In this document: positions 46,401-56,106 of the stretch, one piece after another
Numbering within the stretch: the first letter of the stretch is position 1
How the letters are laid out: every line of letters starts with the position of its first letter
From: Deltaproteobacteria bacterium
Lineage (GTDB): Bacteria; Myxococcota_A; UBA9042; PHBI01
Length of the DNA stretch: 64,000 nt
NCBI GenBank assembly: GCA_011526585.1
Contig: WYBB01000255.1
Location: forward strand, 62,001-126,000
Reading direction: 5' to 3'
The notes under the pieces: model-generated
The model's database searches: none
What the model was told of the DNA's origin: nothing
Seen by the model: the letters and a program-made list of their open reading frames with translations, nothing else
Position numbers and translations under genes: made by a program

Positions 46401-47429
46401 GCCGCGGAGCCAGGCGCTCGACCAGGACGGGTCGATCAGCGAGGCGGCCGAGACGTTGACGAGATCCCAACCCTGGCGCGCGCCGGCTGTGTAGGTGCCG
46501 CCGGTGTGGTCGAGCGCGCCGAAGGTGCCGCGCGTGTCGACGAGGCCCTGCGAGTCGGTGATGCGCGCGGCGAAGAGGTTGTCCGCCGGCAGGGTGAGGG
46601 CGCCGAGGCGCGACTCGTCGTCGGCGAGCCCCGTCTCGCTCGCGGCGATCCGGAACGAGTCGCCGCCGGTCGCGACGTCCCCGTCGAGCGCCGAGAGCAC
46701 GAGGTGGGCGGCGCGCTCGGGCGGGTCGAGCGGCAGGCACAGGCCGTCCAACCTGTGGGTGACGCGGGCGGCGGCGCCGTCGGGCGCGAGGAGCTCCATG
46801 AAGGTCACGAGGGTGACGCGCCTTGGCGGCAGGTCCGCCGCGGTGTAGGCGACGTAGAGGCTCCAGCCGGCGGCGGCGTCGGGCGCGTCGAGGGTGGCCG
46901 GCACGGCCCCGACGCGATAGCGGCCGGCGCCCTCGATGATGGCGGTGACGTCGGCGGTGCGCCCGTAGTACTCGGTGCCGAACGCGGGGCCGCCGAAGCG
47001 GGCGGCGGTCGCGTCAGCGGGCGGGACCTGCCAGGTGACCCCGGACGGGGTGGTCAGCTCGACGGGCTCGTCGAGCGCGGCGAGCACGCCGGCGTCGACG
47101 CTGCCGCTCCAGACGAGCGCGGCGTGGAGCACGGTCGCGCCGTCGGGCAGATCGAGCACGGCCTCGGAGGAGGCGAGGCGCCAATCGGCGGTCGTGCCGA
47201 GCGGCCAGCCGTCCGCGCGCAGCACCGCGGCGGCGTCGGTGAAGACCCCGATGCGGTCGGTCGCCAGGGGGCCGGATTCGTCCCCCGCGAGACCGAGGGT
47301 GTTGCCGGTGGCGACGAGCCCCGCCGGCGCGGCGACGTCGAAGCGCACGACGGGCTCGGCCCGGGTCGCGGGCGCGGCGACCGTCAGCGCGAGCGCGATG
47401 GCCGCTGCGACGTGCTCTTGTGGGCACAT
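43428..47429 (-). CDS. giant DUF4215/OmpA fusion surface protein (1333 aa)
   Basis: Domains in order: signal peptide (HVAAAIALALTVAAPATRA); a large secreted region with DUF11-like 'VVRISVRLANTGTAAATDM'; four DUF4215 Cys repeats (about residues 505-681, for example CGDGTRDESEGCDDGDRSAG); a Gly-rich, hydrophobic, Arg-rich segment (~760-795, GGGGCAGGGGGSAVLFGA ... SSRHRRRR) that looks like a MYXO-CTERM-type surface tag; at once a second signal-like stretch (GSALALILLVAVADLPRARAQ); a beta-barrel; TSP3 Ca-binding repeats (~1131-1193); and a C-terminal OmpA peptidoglycan-binding domain. The ATG at 47429 is chosen for GGAG 6 nt upstream. No internal stop separates the halves. Confidence 0.82.
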   Translation of the reverse strand: MCPQEHVAAAIALALTVAAPATRAEPVVRFDVAAPAGLVATGNTLGLAGDESGPLATDRIGVFTDAAAVLRADGWPLGTTADWRLASSEAVLDLPDGATVLHAALVWSGSVDAGVLAALDEPVELTTPSGVTWQVPPADATAARFGGPAFGTEYYGRTADVTAIIEGAGRYRVGAVPATLDAPDAAAGWSLYVAYTAADLPPRRVTLVTFMELLAPDGAAARVTHRLDGLCLPLDPPERAAHLVLSALDGDVATGGDSFRIAASETGLADDESRLGALTLPADNLFAARITDSQGLVDTRGTFGALDHTGGTYTAGARQGWDLVNVSAASLIDPSWSSAWLRGTSSEDRVGLVAAGISLALAVPHLADDGEVISADPAVTASAGVVRISVRLANTGTAAATDMIFRLPGPLPLPVRYVARSFLVDGAAPPGGPVDDGAALVAGIALPDAAPGQALVITLELELVAADVAGSFAFSPRVAYANGACPSLPALELVPAPLVLQLTTSVCGDGTRDESEGCDDGDRSAGDGCDGECRVEAGWSCDDGSPNRCAEVCGDGRIVGTEVCDDGNTVSAPADGCTATCRGVDKGWSCLGEPSSCRTRCDDGVVAVGVEACDDGNRADGDGCASDCASVEAGWSCSREPSICRPSCGDAILRETEACDDGNDDSGDGCSASCAFEAGWLCVQPSDDTATLCRRDEDGDGVVDDGDDSGDPFDNPCPEGSPIAGCDDNCPGFANPDQSFPEDARGVCPPYFGPRTRGGGGCAGGGGGSAVLFGAAVFAALAWSSRHRRRRGSALALILLVAVADLPRARAQEVDPRLFEPTLSPLGVLGVESSATSAHLRPWVNMVISLADDELAETTLDGVTTGALDQRLLMTFAAGFGLLDRFDVAMGFPVAIAEGSVRPDGDMGMTDLRLSLRGRALGPLLGGEGFGLAFGLHLTLPTGSDTPFMSDGGVTAMPQVVVDYRDAGGFIAAFNLGYRVRPERTFDDLVFGDELRFGLGAEVPVGFYGFAFVAELAGALSFAESPHDDGGLSAREAPVELLGGLRWRSAGGVTLSGAVGGGLSEGYGAPDFRVLFGVAFNVPPPDRYEEPIVPASRNEVRDTWGRRDPIDRGPSGPEVTPERFDQLAATDPDPDSDGVPVPADVCPTIPEDLDGFNDDDGCPDPDNDADGVFDADDQCPDEMETLNGNMDFDGCHDEPKPTEGQGIKDDRIEIHDRIQFKPGSDELLDSDKLILDQVAVVIRANPAIQRFRIEGHTDNLGDREFNVDLAERRAWRVREYLIDKGIEPGRLFPKGFGSTRPIAKNTTEAGRAKNRRVEFHIVRPGEPNEGDLP

Positions 47430-47544
47430 GATTGTCTCCGGTCTCGTCTCGAACGACCGGCGCAGCATAGCCCGCATCCGCGCTCCTGTGAACGCGCCGC
47501 GGCGAGATGGGGTGGGCGCGGCTGTCGGCGACGCCGGTAGGACC

Positions 47545-48018
47545 TCAGTAGGTGATCGTGACGACGAGCGTGTCGCCGTAGCTGCCGACGTGCGCGTTCT
47601 GCCAGGCGAAGATGCGCGCGAAGACCGAGATCAGCGTGTCCTCGTCGACGACGGCGGTGCCCTGCCAGACCGAGGTGCCGGAGCTGCCGTCGCCCCAAAC
47701 GGTCGAGCGGCCGGCGTCGAGGTAGACGTCGTACTCGAGGGTGTGCACCCCGCTGTTCATCTGACGTGGGCCATAACCGTTGGCGCCGCCGTCGATCGAG
47801 ATGGCGATGGTCTCGGGCGTACCGGTGCAGTGGTAGGTGATGCCCCCGGTGGTGTCGACCGCGACCCCGGCGAGCGCGTCGTAGCCGCCGAAGGCGAGCG
47901 CGTTCACGCTCGAGAGCGTGCAGGAGTCGAGCGCGCGTGCGGGCTCGCCACCGGCGATCCCCAGGCAGACCAGCACGCCGATCACGCTCCGCCGACGACG
48001 CGCACACGAGCTCATCAT
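47545..48018 (-). CDS. spore coat U (SCPU) domain protein, probable tip pilin (157 aa)
   Basis: Csu/archaic chaperone-usher pilin. A signal peptide (SVIGVLVCLGIAGGEPARA) is followed by the SCPU fold with a Cys pair (DSCTLSSVNALAFGGYD and ITYHCTG), ending in DTLVVTITY, the strand used for donor exchange. It overlaps the usher stop by 4 nt (ATGA). Located after the usher, like CsuE, it may be the adhesive tip subunit, although it has only one SCPU domain. Confidence 0.82.
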   Translation of the reverse strand: MMSSCARRRRSVIGVLVCLGIAGGEPARALDSCTLSSVNALAFGGYDALAGVAVDTTGGITYHCTGTPETIAISIDGGANGYGPRQMNSGVHTLEYDVYLDAGRSTVWGDGSSGTSVWQGTAVVDEDTLISVFARIFAWQNAHVGSYGDTLVVTITY

Positions 48019-50699
48019 GACCCTCCTTCGAGCTGGCAGACGAGCAGGCCGAGGTCTTCGATCGCCTCGCGCGGACGGCGCACGTTGAGCCAGAGCTCGC
48101 AGCGTCGTCCCCGATGCTCGACCGTCGCGCGGTGCCGCCCCGGCCCGAGCCCCTCGAGCTCGAACTCCGCCTGCCGCCCGAGCGGCGAGAGCGTCGGCCG
48201 CGGCGCCGTCGCCACCACCAGGCGCCCGTAGGCCGGCACCAGCTCGCGCCGCTCGGGCCGCCTCGCCGGCGCGCCCGATCCGAGCGACGCCAGCGGTCCG
48301 ACCTCACCGCCACGGCCCGGACGCCCCGGCTCGACCAGCACGATGCGCCCGCGCACGTAACGCGTCTGGCGCACCTCGAAGCTCACGCGCGCGCCACCCC
48401 GATAGGGTGGCGCGACGAGCCGCTCGGTGCGCTCGACCTCGTGCGCGAGATCGAGATCGCCGGCGGCCAGGCCGATGCGGTTGCCGTAGTACGGGATCAG
48501 GTCGCCGACGACCTTCTTGCCGCCGCGCGTGCGACCGATCTCGCGGTTGTCGCGCAGCACGCGCACCTCGACGTCCTCGGGCACGTCGACGATGGCGAAG
48601 GCGTCGCGTACGGGCCGCGCCAGGGCGAGGCCCGCGCCCTCGACGAAGACCACCGCGCCGGCGGCGTCGGCGCTGCCGAAGAGCCCGCGCGCGTCGTAGG
48701 CGAGAGAGAGCTGATAGAGACCGAAGGAGGTGCGCGCCTCGGGGCGCGCGAAGAGGCGCACCTCGTCACCGAGGATCGCCGTGGTGTGCATGCCGACGTC
48801 CTCCTCGTCGCGCATCGGGACGTTGGTGCGCAGCACGGTCTCGAGGCCGTCGCTGCCGACCTGCTGCGAGACGGCGCCCGCGAAGCGACGCCCGGGCGTG
48901 AAGGTCAAGAGCGCGAAGGCATCCCAGCCCGTCTCGTGGCGGCCATGGGCGACGCCGGCTGCGAGCTGCAGGCCGAGGCCCGGCGTGAGCGCCCAGCCGA
49001 GCGAGAGCCGCCCGCGCACGAGCGACCCGAGCTCCTGCATGTGCGTGAGGCGACCCTCGAGCCCGCCTCGCAGCGGGCCGAACGACCAGCCCAGGCGCGC
49101 GCCGAGATCGGCGAGCTCGCGGTCGGTCTGGGCGCCTGCGCCGATCCGCGCGTAGCTGGCGGTGCGGCCGAGCGCGTAGATCGCCCCGCTGACCCCGCGC
49201 CCTTCGACGCTCCAGGCGATCTGCGCCGCGCCACCCGCGCCGCCGTCGCGCGTGGCGCTGCCGTGCAGGCCGAGGTCGAGCTGGCCCAGCGGCAACCCGA
49301 CGCTCAGCTCGGCGCCGAGGCCGGCGAGGTCCGCGGTGAGCTCGCCGCGCCAGCCGGCGGTGAGCTGCCGATCGATCCCGACGCGGTGCCGGCCCAGGAG
49401 GAGGGGCGCGCCGTAGTCGAAGCTCTCGGTCGCGAGCGCGAGGCGCTCGACGCCGAGGCTGTAGCTGAAGTCGTGCAGGCCGGGCGCCAGGAGCCGCGAG
49501 CCGAGCACGAACGGGCGCTCGAAGCTCTGCACGCCGCCGAGCGCGTCGCGCACGACGTAGCGCGCCTTGCCGCTCTTCGTCGGCACCGGCAGATCCTCGA
49601 GCGAGAAGGTCCCGGCGGGGACGTCGAGGCGCTTGACGAGCGCGCCGTCGACGTAGACCTCGACCGTGGCGGGGGCACGCGCGGCGCCTTCGAAGGACAG
49701 GCCCGGCGAGGTGACGAAGTAGGGATCGATCGAGGTCTCGCGCGCGTAGGTGAGCCCCGCGAGGAACGCGCCGCCGCCCATGCGTCCGCTGTGCGCGTAG
49801 ACGTCGCCGATAGTGAGCCGCGCCATGGCGTCACGGTCGTCGATGACGATCTGGGTGAGCCCGCGCACGGGGCCACGCACGCTGCCGCCGGTGACGGTGG
49901 TGGTGAAGAGCGCCCCGAAGAGGTGAAGCCCCAGCTCGCCGAAGAGCGAGTAGCCGCCGTAGGTGTCGACGTGCACGCCGTAATTGAGGAAGGCGCTGGC
50001 GTCGTCGCTGTGCACGAGGCCGGCGGGCGGCGCTCCGGCGAGGCTGATGCGCGTCGGCGAGAAGAGCTCGGGCTCGACGTCGAGCTCCAGGGTGAGGGTG
50101 GACTGATCGAGGCGATGGCTCACGAAGGCGCCGAGGCGGCCGAGCGGCACCAGCGCCTCCTGCGGGCGAGCCTCGCGCCGGACCTCCGGCAGATCGGCGA
50201 CGAGGCCGGCGCGGCGCAGATCGGCGAGGGGGATCAGGATCTCGCCGGCCTCCAGGTCGACCACGGTGTCGCCGTGCGCCTGGCCATTGACGACGAGGGT
50301 GAGCACGGCGCGCGTGTCACGCCGGGGCTCGGGCGCGGCGCTCGTCGGTGGTGGCAGGAGCGATGCGCGCCCCGGCGATACCTTCGCGCTCGGCGCGGAC
50401 GGCGACGTCCGAGGGAGCGCACGCGGCGCGCGGGACGCTGGCCGAGCCGTGACGTTCGGGTCAGGCGCGTGCGGCCGCGCCTCGGCCGTGACGCTTGGCA
50501 CGGTAGCCCCCTCGTCCTGCACCGTCGACGGCGCCGAGGCCACGCTTGCCCGGGCGCGCACACCCACCGCGGCGAGCGCGCTCGCCGGGCGCGTGGCCTC
50601 GGCGTCGAGCTCGTGCTCGTGATAGAGCGCGAGCATGAACCCGACGAGCGCGACGATGAGGATCGCGCCAGCGGGCCAGTTGGCCCCCCCTCGACTCAT
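48015..50699 (-). CDS. outer membrane usher of a Csu-type fimbrial system (894 aa)
   Basis: FimD/CsuD family channel that polymerises and exports pilin. An N-terminal hydrophobic segment (AILIVALVGFMLALYHEHE) takes the place of a normal signal peptide, followed by ~95 Ala/Pro-rich residues, which is unusual. After that are the usher N-domain (LTLVVNGQAHGDTVVDLEAGE), the barrel with plug-like VEVYVDGALVKRLDVPAG, and the C-terminal domains (VRVLRDNREIGRTRGGKK, then YYGNRIGL). It starts 6 nt before the chaperone stop's neighbour, in the same operon. Confidence 0.85.
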   Translation of the reverse strand: MSRGGANWPAGAILIVALVGFMLALYHEHELDAEATRPASALAAVGVRARASVASAPSTVQDEGATVPSVTAEARPHAPDPNVTARPASRAPRALPRTSPSAPSAKVSPGRASLLPPPTSAAPEPRRDTRAVLTLVVNGQAHGDTVVDLEAGEILIPLADLRRAGLVADLPEVRREARPQEALVPLGRLGAFVSHRLDQSTLTLELDVEPELFSPTRISLAGAPPAGLVHSDDASAFLNYGVHVDTYGGYSLFGELGLHLFGALFTTTVTGGSVRGPVRGLTQIVIDDRDAMARLTIGDVYAHSGRMGGGAFLAGLTYARETSIDPYFVTSPGLSFEGAARAPATVEVYVDGALVKRLDVPAGTFSLEDLPVPTKSGKARYVVRDALGGVQSFERPFVLGSRLLAPGLHDFSYSLGVERLALATESFDYGAPLLLGRHRVGIDRQLTAGWRGELTADLAGLGAELSVGLPLGQLDLGLHGSATRDGGAGGAAQIAWSVEGRGVSGAIYALGRTASYARIGAGAQTDRELADLGARLGWSFGPLRGGLEGRLTHMQELGSLVRGRLSLGWALTPGLGLQLAAGVAHGRHETGWDAFALLTFTPGRRFAGAVSQQVGSDGLETVLRTNVPMRDEEDVGMHTTAILGDEVRLFARPEARTSFGLYQLSLAYDARGLFGSADAAGAVVFVEGAGLALARPVRDAFAIVDVPEDVEVRVLRDNREIGRTRGGKKVVGDLIPYYGNRIGLAAGDLDLAHEVERTERLVAPPYRGGARVSFEVRQTRYVRGRIVLVEPGRPGRGGEVGPLASLGSGAPARRPERRELVPAYGRLVVATAPRPTLSPLGRQAEFELEGLGPGRHRATVEHRGRRCELWLNVRRPREAIEDLGLLVCQLEGGS

Positions 50700-50705
50700 G
50701 TCTGG

Positions 50706-51455
50706 TCACCTGGATGCGGATGAGCCACAGCGTCCGGCAAAGGTCTGCACCTGCTCGAGCGCGGCACCGTCGTGCTCGAGCCGCACGCGCGCCTCGCGCA
50801 GACAGTCGATCTCGGGAGGCAGCACCACGCTGTACTCCCTGGTGTGCCGCGGCAGCACATACCAGCCGGGGATGCGCTGGTGCGCGGTCCGGCCGCTGGC
50901 GTCGACGAGCGTGACGTTCAAGGCGAGCGGCTTGAAGTGGCGCTCGCCGTCGTTGCCGAGCACGACATGCAGCGTTCGTGGCGCCGCCAGGATCGGCGGG
51001 TCGAGACGCGGGGCCTCGCGGGCGGCGTCGTCGGTGACGAAGATCGGAACGCTCATGCGCATGCGCAGCGCGATCCCCCGGGCTGCTTGCACTTGATCGG
51101 GCAGCTCCTCGACGATGAGGCGGAAGCTCTGCTCGAGCCGCTCGACGGGCGCGATCATGCCGACTCGCACCGCGCGCGACTCGCCCGCGGCGAGCACGAG
51201 CAGCGACGGGAACACGACGACGTCTCCGCTCGGCTCGAGCAGTACCTCTCCGGTCGGGCTCTCGTCCCAGCGGTGCACGTCCAGCTGGAGACGCACCGGC
51301 GTGTCACCGCGATTGCTCACGGTGACCAGCGTGCTGCGCATCTGTGAATCGAGCGATATTCGCACCGGCGCGACGCGGAAATTGCCAGCCAGCGCGTCGT
51401 CCGAGGAGAACAGCACGCCTGCAAGGAGCACGATCGCAGTGAGTGTGTGGGTCAT
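50706..51455 (-). CDS. periplasmic pilus assembly chaperone (249 aa)
   Basis: PapD-like two-domain chaperone. Signal peptide (LTAIVLLAGVLFSSDDALAG), then GNFRVAPVRISLD, VTVSNRGDTPVRLQLDVHRW and 'VVFPSLLVLAAGESRAVRVG', which are the family's G1/F1 strand features; later VPIFV and 'LHVVLGNDGERHFKPLAL'. It holds SCPU pilins in the periplasm and delivers them to the usher 6 nt downstream. Confidence 0.9.
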   Translation of the reverse strand: MTHTLTAIVLLAGVLFSSDDALAGNFRVAPVRISLDSQMRSTLVTVSNRGDTPVRLQLDVHRWDESPTGEVLLEPSGDVVVFPSLLVLAAGESRAVRVGMIAPVERLEQSFRLIVEELPDQVQAARGIALRMRMSVPIFVTDDAAREAPRLDPPILAAPRTLHVVLGNDGERHFKPLALNVTLVDASGRTAHQRIPGWYVLPRHTREYSVVLPPEIDCLREARVRLEHDGAALEQVQTFAGRCGSSASR

Positions 51456-51479
51456 CGAGACACTCCTGGAGTTCTGTTC

Positions 51480-51526
51480 GAGTTTCGGACTGTCAATTTC
51501 GCAATCGCGCGGTGCGGTCGAAACTC
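51480..51526 (-). other. stem-loop between major pilin and chaperone genes
   Basis: GAGTTTCG (51480-51487) pairs with CGAAACTC (51519-51526), overlapping the pilin stop codon. Such hairpins often protect the pilin mRNA or reduce read-through, giving more pilin than chaperone/usher. The stem is only 8 bp with a 31-nt loop, so support is modest. Confidence 0.4.
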
Positions 51527-52037
51527 AGAAGGTCACGGTCGCGACGACCGTGTCGCTGTAGCTCTCGGCGCCGACGTTCTGCCCCGCGGCGATGCTGCCG
51601 TAGACGGTGAGGTTGGCGGCGGTGCCGGTGCCGGTGTGCTCGACGTCGACCGCGGCCCCGGTCGCCCACACGGTGGTACGGCCCGAGTCGGAGAACAGGG
51701 AGTAGCTCAGGAACTCGCCGCCGCCCGTGAGTCGGCGCAGCGGCGCCTCCGCGGTCGAGCCGGCATCCGCGTTGGCGCCCTGATCGAGCTCGATCTGGGC
51801 CGAGGCGCCGTCGGTGCAGGTGACGGTCACGGTGCCGGTGCCGTTCAGCGCCGCAGCCGCGTTGGCGTCGACCGGATCGTAGTTGCCGAAGGCGAGGGGT
51901 GACGTCGAGATGGTACAGTTGGCGGTGACCTCCGCCGAGACGCCGAGGTTGGCGGTGTCGGTGCCGGCGAAGGCCGTGACCGGCGCGCCCAGAAAAAGAC
52001 CCGCGACGATGAACCGCATGACGCTCCGAATGCTCAT
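51525..52037 (-). CDS. SCPU-domain major pilin (170 aa)
   Basis: First gene of the Csu-like operon. Signal peptide (FIVAGLFLGAPVTAFA), then the SCPU domain with two Cys (VTANCTISTSPLAFGNYDP and TVTVTCTDGA) and the closing DTVVATVTF strand. A GGAGAGAG sequence precedes the ATG at 52037. A second in-frame ATG (52019) gives an equally good signal peptide. Confidence 0.88.
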   Translation of the reverse strand: MSIRSVMRFIVAGLFLGAPVTAFAGTDTANLGVSAEVTANCTISTSPLAFGNYDPVDANAAAALNGTGTVTVTCTDGASAQIELDQGANADAGSTAEAPLRRLTGGGEFLSYSLFSDSGRTTVWATGAAVDVEHTGTGTAANLTVYGSIAAGQNVGAESYSDTVVATVTF

Positions 52038-52297
52038 TTGCTCTCTCTCCGATATAGGGTTGATTCAGCGCGGGAAGCCGCGACACAAGCCCCATCGGCC
52101 CGCACGACGATTCAAGTGAGAGTGTTGAGTGCGCAAGATTACATTATCCGGGACAAGTCATTGAAATAAATGGGGTATTCATCCTGGTTACGGGCAGATA
52201 GTCAACTCCATTGACAACGGCCGAAAGTGACAGACCATGCCAAGAAGGACAATTCTCGAACCGAGGCGGGAGGCGAGAGGGTCGCCGGAGATCCGGA
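52038..52297. promoter_or_regulatory. upstream region of the pilus operon
   Basis: This 260-nt gap is clearly more AT-rich than the flanks (for example CATTGAAATAAATGGGG near 52160 on the plus strand). On the minus strand a TTGACT at about 52200 with an AT-rich patch 17-19 bp on could serve as a promoter, but no -10 box is convincing. No gene is seen. Confidence 0.35.
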
Positions 52298-53341
52298 TCA
52301 GGGGATGGTGAGCTCGGTCGTGTCGATCCAGAAGCCGCCGCCCTCGGCCGGGGACACCGCGAGCGTCTTCGGCAGCACGCTCGACCAGCCGAGGTAGTTG
52401 GCGACGACGTAGAACTCCGTGCCCGGCTCGATCGCGCCGATCGGCTTGTACTCACCGCCGGGCTCGGGCCCGCGGATCGCGATCTCCTTGTGCGCGCGCT
52501 TGAGCTGGGGTTGGGTGTCGAGGGTGATCTGCGCGCCCGTCAGCGGCGGGGTGATGAAGGGCTCCATCAGCTCGCCCTTGCGCATCGGCTCGAGCGCGCG
52601 CAGGCGCACCCAGCCGTCGATGACGATGTCGCTGCGCGAGCGCACGTTCACGTAGCCGCGCCGCACCTCCGTTCCGCGGAAGAGGCGCGTGGTGCCGGCG
52701 AGCATCTTCAGCGTGAAGATGAGCGCGCCGCCGGGACGATCATAGAGGTCGACGTCCTGGATCGACTCCTTCATACGATAGCCGCGCGCCTCCTGATCGA
52801 CGTCCCACGGCATTGGACCCGAGGGCGACAGCGCGAAGGCGTCGCACGGCGCGCTCGCGCTCAACACCTGGCCGCGTGTCGCGAGCACCGTGCGCTCGAC
52901 GCGCAGCCCGTCGGCGCCCGCGCCGACGAGCTTGACCGCCTGGTGGCTGGCGATCGCGACGTGCGAGCCGACGACCGGCAGATCGCGCATCGTGTAGAGC
53001 GGCAGCTCGGCCGGGCGGACGAAGCCGTCGATGCGGAACGCCGGCGACTCCGGCGTCGAGGTCGACACGCGCGCGCGCGCCGTCGCGTCGCCGATGGGGA
53101 TGGCGCTCATGCTCAGCGGCGTGAGCGCGCCCGAGAAGACCGCGATCACCCTGCCCCCGGTGGGCGTGTCGAAGAGGAGCGTGCCCTTGGCCGGCGGCGC
53201 GGTCCCGCGCAGCACGCAGCCGGGGTCCGTCACGGCCGGCGCGGGTTCGGCGGCGCGCGCGGCATCGCGCGTGCTCCACGCCCACCCCGACGCGACCCAC
53301 CCGAAGACGACGGCACCGATCATGGCCTTGCTGGTTCGCAT
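52298..53341 (-). CDS. secreted protein of unknown function (347 aa)
   Basis: I do not recognise the family. A start at the ATG 53341 gives a signal peptide (MRTSKAMIGAVVFGWVASGWA) and a GGAGG ribosome binding site about 6 nt upstream. The mature part has mixed beta content with repeated short motifs such as DVDLYDRPGGALIFTLK and RGYVNVRSRSDIVIDGWVRL, which recall SH3b-like domains that bind cell wall; this is a guess. The longer frame to 53635 is shadow of the divergent gene. Confidence 0.65.
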   Translation of the reverse strand: MRTSKAMIGAVVFGWVASGWAWSTRDAARAAEPAPAVTDPGCVLRGTAPPAKGTLLFDTPTGGRVIAVFSGALTPLSMSAIPIGDATARARVSTSTPESPAFRIDGFVRPAELPLYTMRDLPVVGSHVAIASHQAVKLVGAGADGLRVERTVLATRGQVLSASAPCDAFALSPSGPMPWDVDQEARGYRMKESIQDVDLYDRPGGALIFTLKMLAGTTRLFRGTEVRRGYVNVRSRSDIVIDGWVRLRALEPMRKGELMEPFITPPLTGAQITLDTQPQLKRAHKEIAIRGPEPGGEYKPIGAIEPGTEFYVVANYLGWSSVLPKTLAVSPAEGGGFWIDTTELTIP

Positions 53342-53546
53342 GTGTTCCCTCCTTGCGACGACACCATAACACGCCCGCCGGCGATTGCCTTTCGACGCCC
53401 GGTCCGCCGCGACCTCCGATGGGCCCGGCGGCGCACGCGCGAGTGCGGCTTTTTCTTGGATGGAATCGCATGCCGTGGCAAAGCGTTGGCCGGTCTCCCG
53501 AGTCGCCCGCGTCCGGACGGCTCCCACGCAACCAGAGGGACACCCC

Positions 53547-54323
53547 ATGAAGCAGCTCCTCCTCGGCCTCGTGGCCCTGTGCGTCGCCCCGGCCCAGACC
53601 GCGCTGGCCAAGTGCCCGGTCACCGGCGACGACAAGCCGGTCGTCTACGGCATCGGCGGCTCGACGATGGGCACCGTGCTCGGCCCGATGCTCGACAAGG
53701 TCTTCGGCGAGAACGACGTCGAGTTCCGCCGCTGGGGCAAGGCCTCGTCCGGCCTCGCGCGCCCCGACTTCCACGACTGGCCCAAGTCGACGCCGGCGCT
53801 CATGCAGAAGCACAAGCCGGACATCGTGGTCGTCTCGCTCGGCACCAACGACTATCAGGCCCTGTGGGACAACGGGAACTGGATCCGCCAGGACGACCCG
53901 GCCTGGGAGAAGAAGTACGGCGAGCGCGTCGACGCGCTGCTCGAGGCGATCGCCGAGGACGACGAGGACCGCCTGATCATCTGGAGCGGCCCCTACGCCT
54001 TCGAGGGCAAGAACGCCGTCGTGCGCGCGCCGATCGTCAACCGCATCATGAAGGAGCGGGTCGAGGCCTTCGCCGCCGCCGGCGGCAACGCCATCTTCCA
54101 CGACGCCTACGTCGTGACCGCGGACGACGGCGGCAAGCCGCTCGCCAAGACGGTGCTCCCACAGGGCAAGAAGGCCGTCGAGATCCGCACCAAGGACGGC
54201 ATCCACCTCACCGCCGACGCGGTGCGCCAGCTCCTCGCCAAGCCGATCGTCGACATGGCGCTGCCCTGCTTCGCCAAGACCGAGGCCAAGGAGCCGAGCC
54301 CCACCGCCGACAACAAGCCTTGA
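53547..54323 (+). CDS. periplasmic SGNH/GDSL-family hydrolase (258 aa)
   Basis: Signal peptide (KQLLLGLVALCVAPAQTALA). Block I is YGIGGSTMG with the probable nucleophile S39, block III is VVVSLGTNDYQ, and block V is DGIHLT with the Asp/His of the triad. Such enzymes act as esterases or on acylated cell-wall or polysaccharide substrates; the substrate here is not clear. The frame is open upstream from a TTG at 53385, but the ATG at 53547 gives a proper signal peptide. Confidence 0.8.
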   Translation: MKQLLLGLVALCVAPAQTALAKCPVTGDDKPVVYGIGGSTMGTVLGPMLDKVFGENDVEFRRWGKASSGLARPDFHDWPKSTPALMQKHKPDIVVVSLGTNDYQALWDNGNWIRQDDPAWEKKYGERVDALLEAIAEDDEDRLIIWSGPYAFEGKNAVVRAPIVNRIMKERVEAFAAAGGNAIFHDAYVVTADDGGKPLAKTVLPQGKKAVEIRTKDGIHLTADAVRQLLAKPIVDMALPCFAKTEAKEPSPTADNKP

Positions 54324-54335
54324 GCTCGTCGCTCC

Positions 54336-54354
54336 GGCCCGCATGAGGCGGGCC
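54336..54354 (+). terminator. stem-loop after the SGNH hydrolase gene
   Basis: GGCCCGC (54336-54342), loop ATGAG, GCGGGCC (54348-54354), 13 nt after the stop. There is no T-run, so it is a candidate terminator only. Confidence 0.4.
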
Positions 54355-54381
54355 TCCTGCGCCACGGATGTCCGGTCGTGA

Positions 54382-54402
54382 GGGTGGCCCTTGTGGCCGC
54401 CC
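54382..54402. repeat. REP-like palindrome, copy 3
   Basis: GGGTGGCC (54382-54389), loop CTTGT, GGCCGCCC (54395-54402), an 8-bp stem with one G-T pair. It is the same element as at 2085-2145, some 52 kb away, and again in a gap next to coding sequence. Confidence 0.65.
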
Positions 54403-54471
54403 GCCAAACCGGCCATCGTCTGCGACACACCCGCTCGGGGTGGTGTCGGTTCGGATGATGCGAGAGGCACC

Positions 54472-55983
<1,512 letters not shown>

Positions 55984-56106
55984 CCCGCCCCCCGACACCT
56001 CACCACGACCTTCGACCCTTCGGCCTGCTCGCGGATGCGCCCCGCCGCGCGCCACGGCCCCGGCCCCGGCCTTGATCGCACACGGTCGGCCGCCTACGCT
56101 GTCGCG

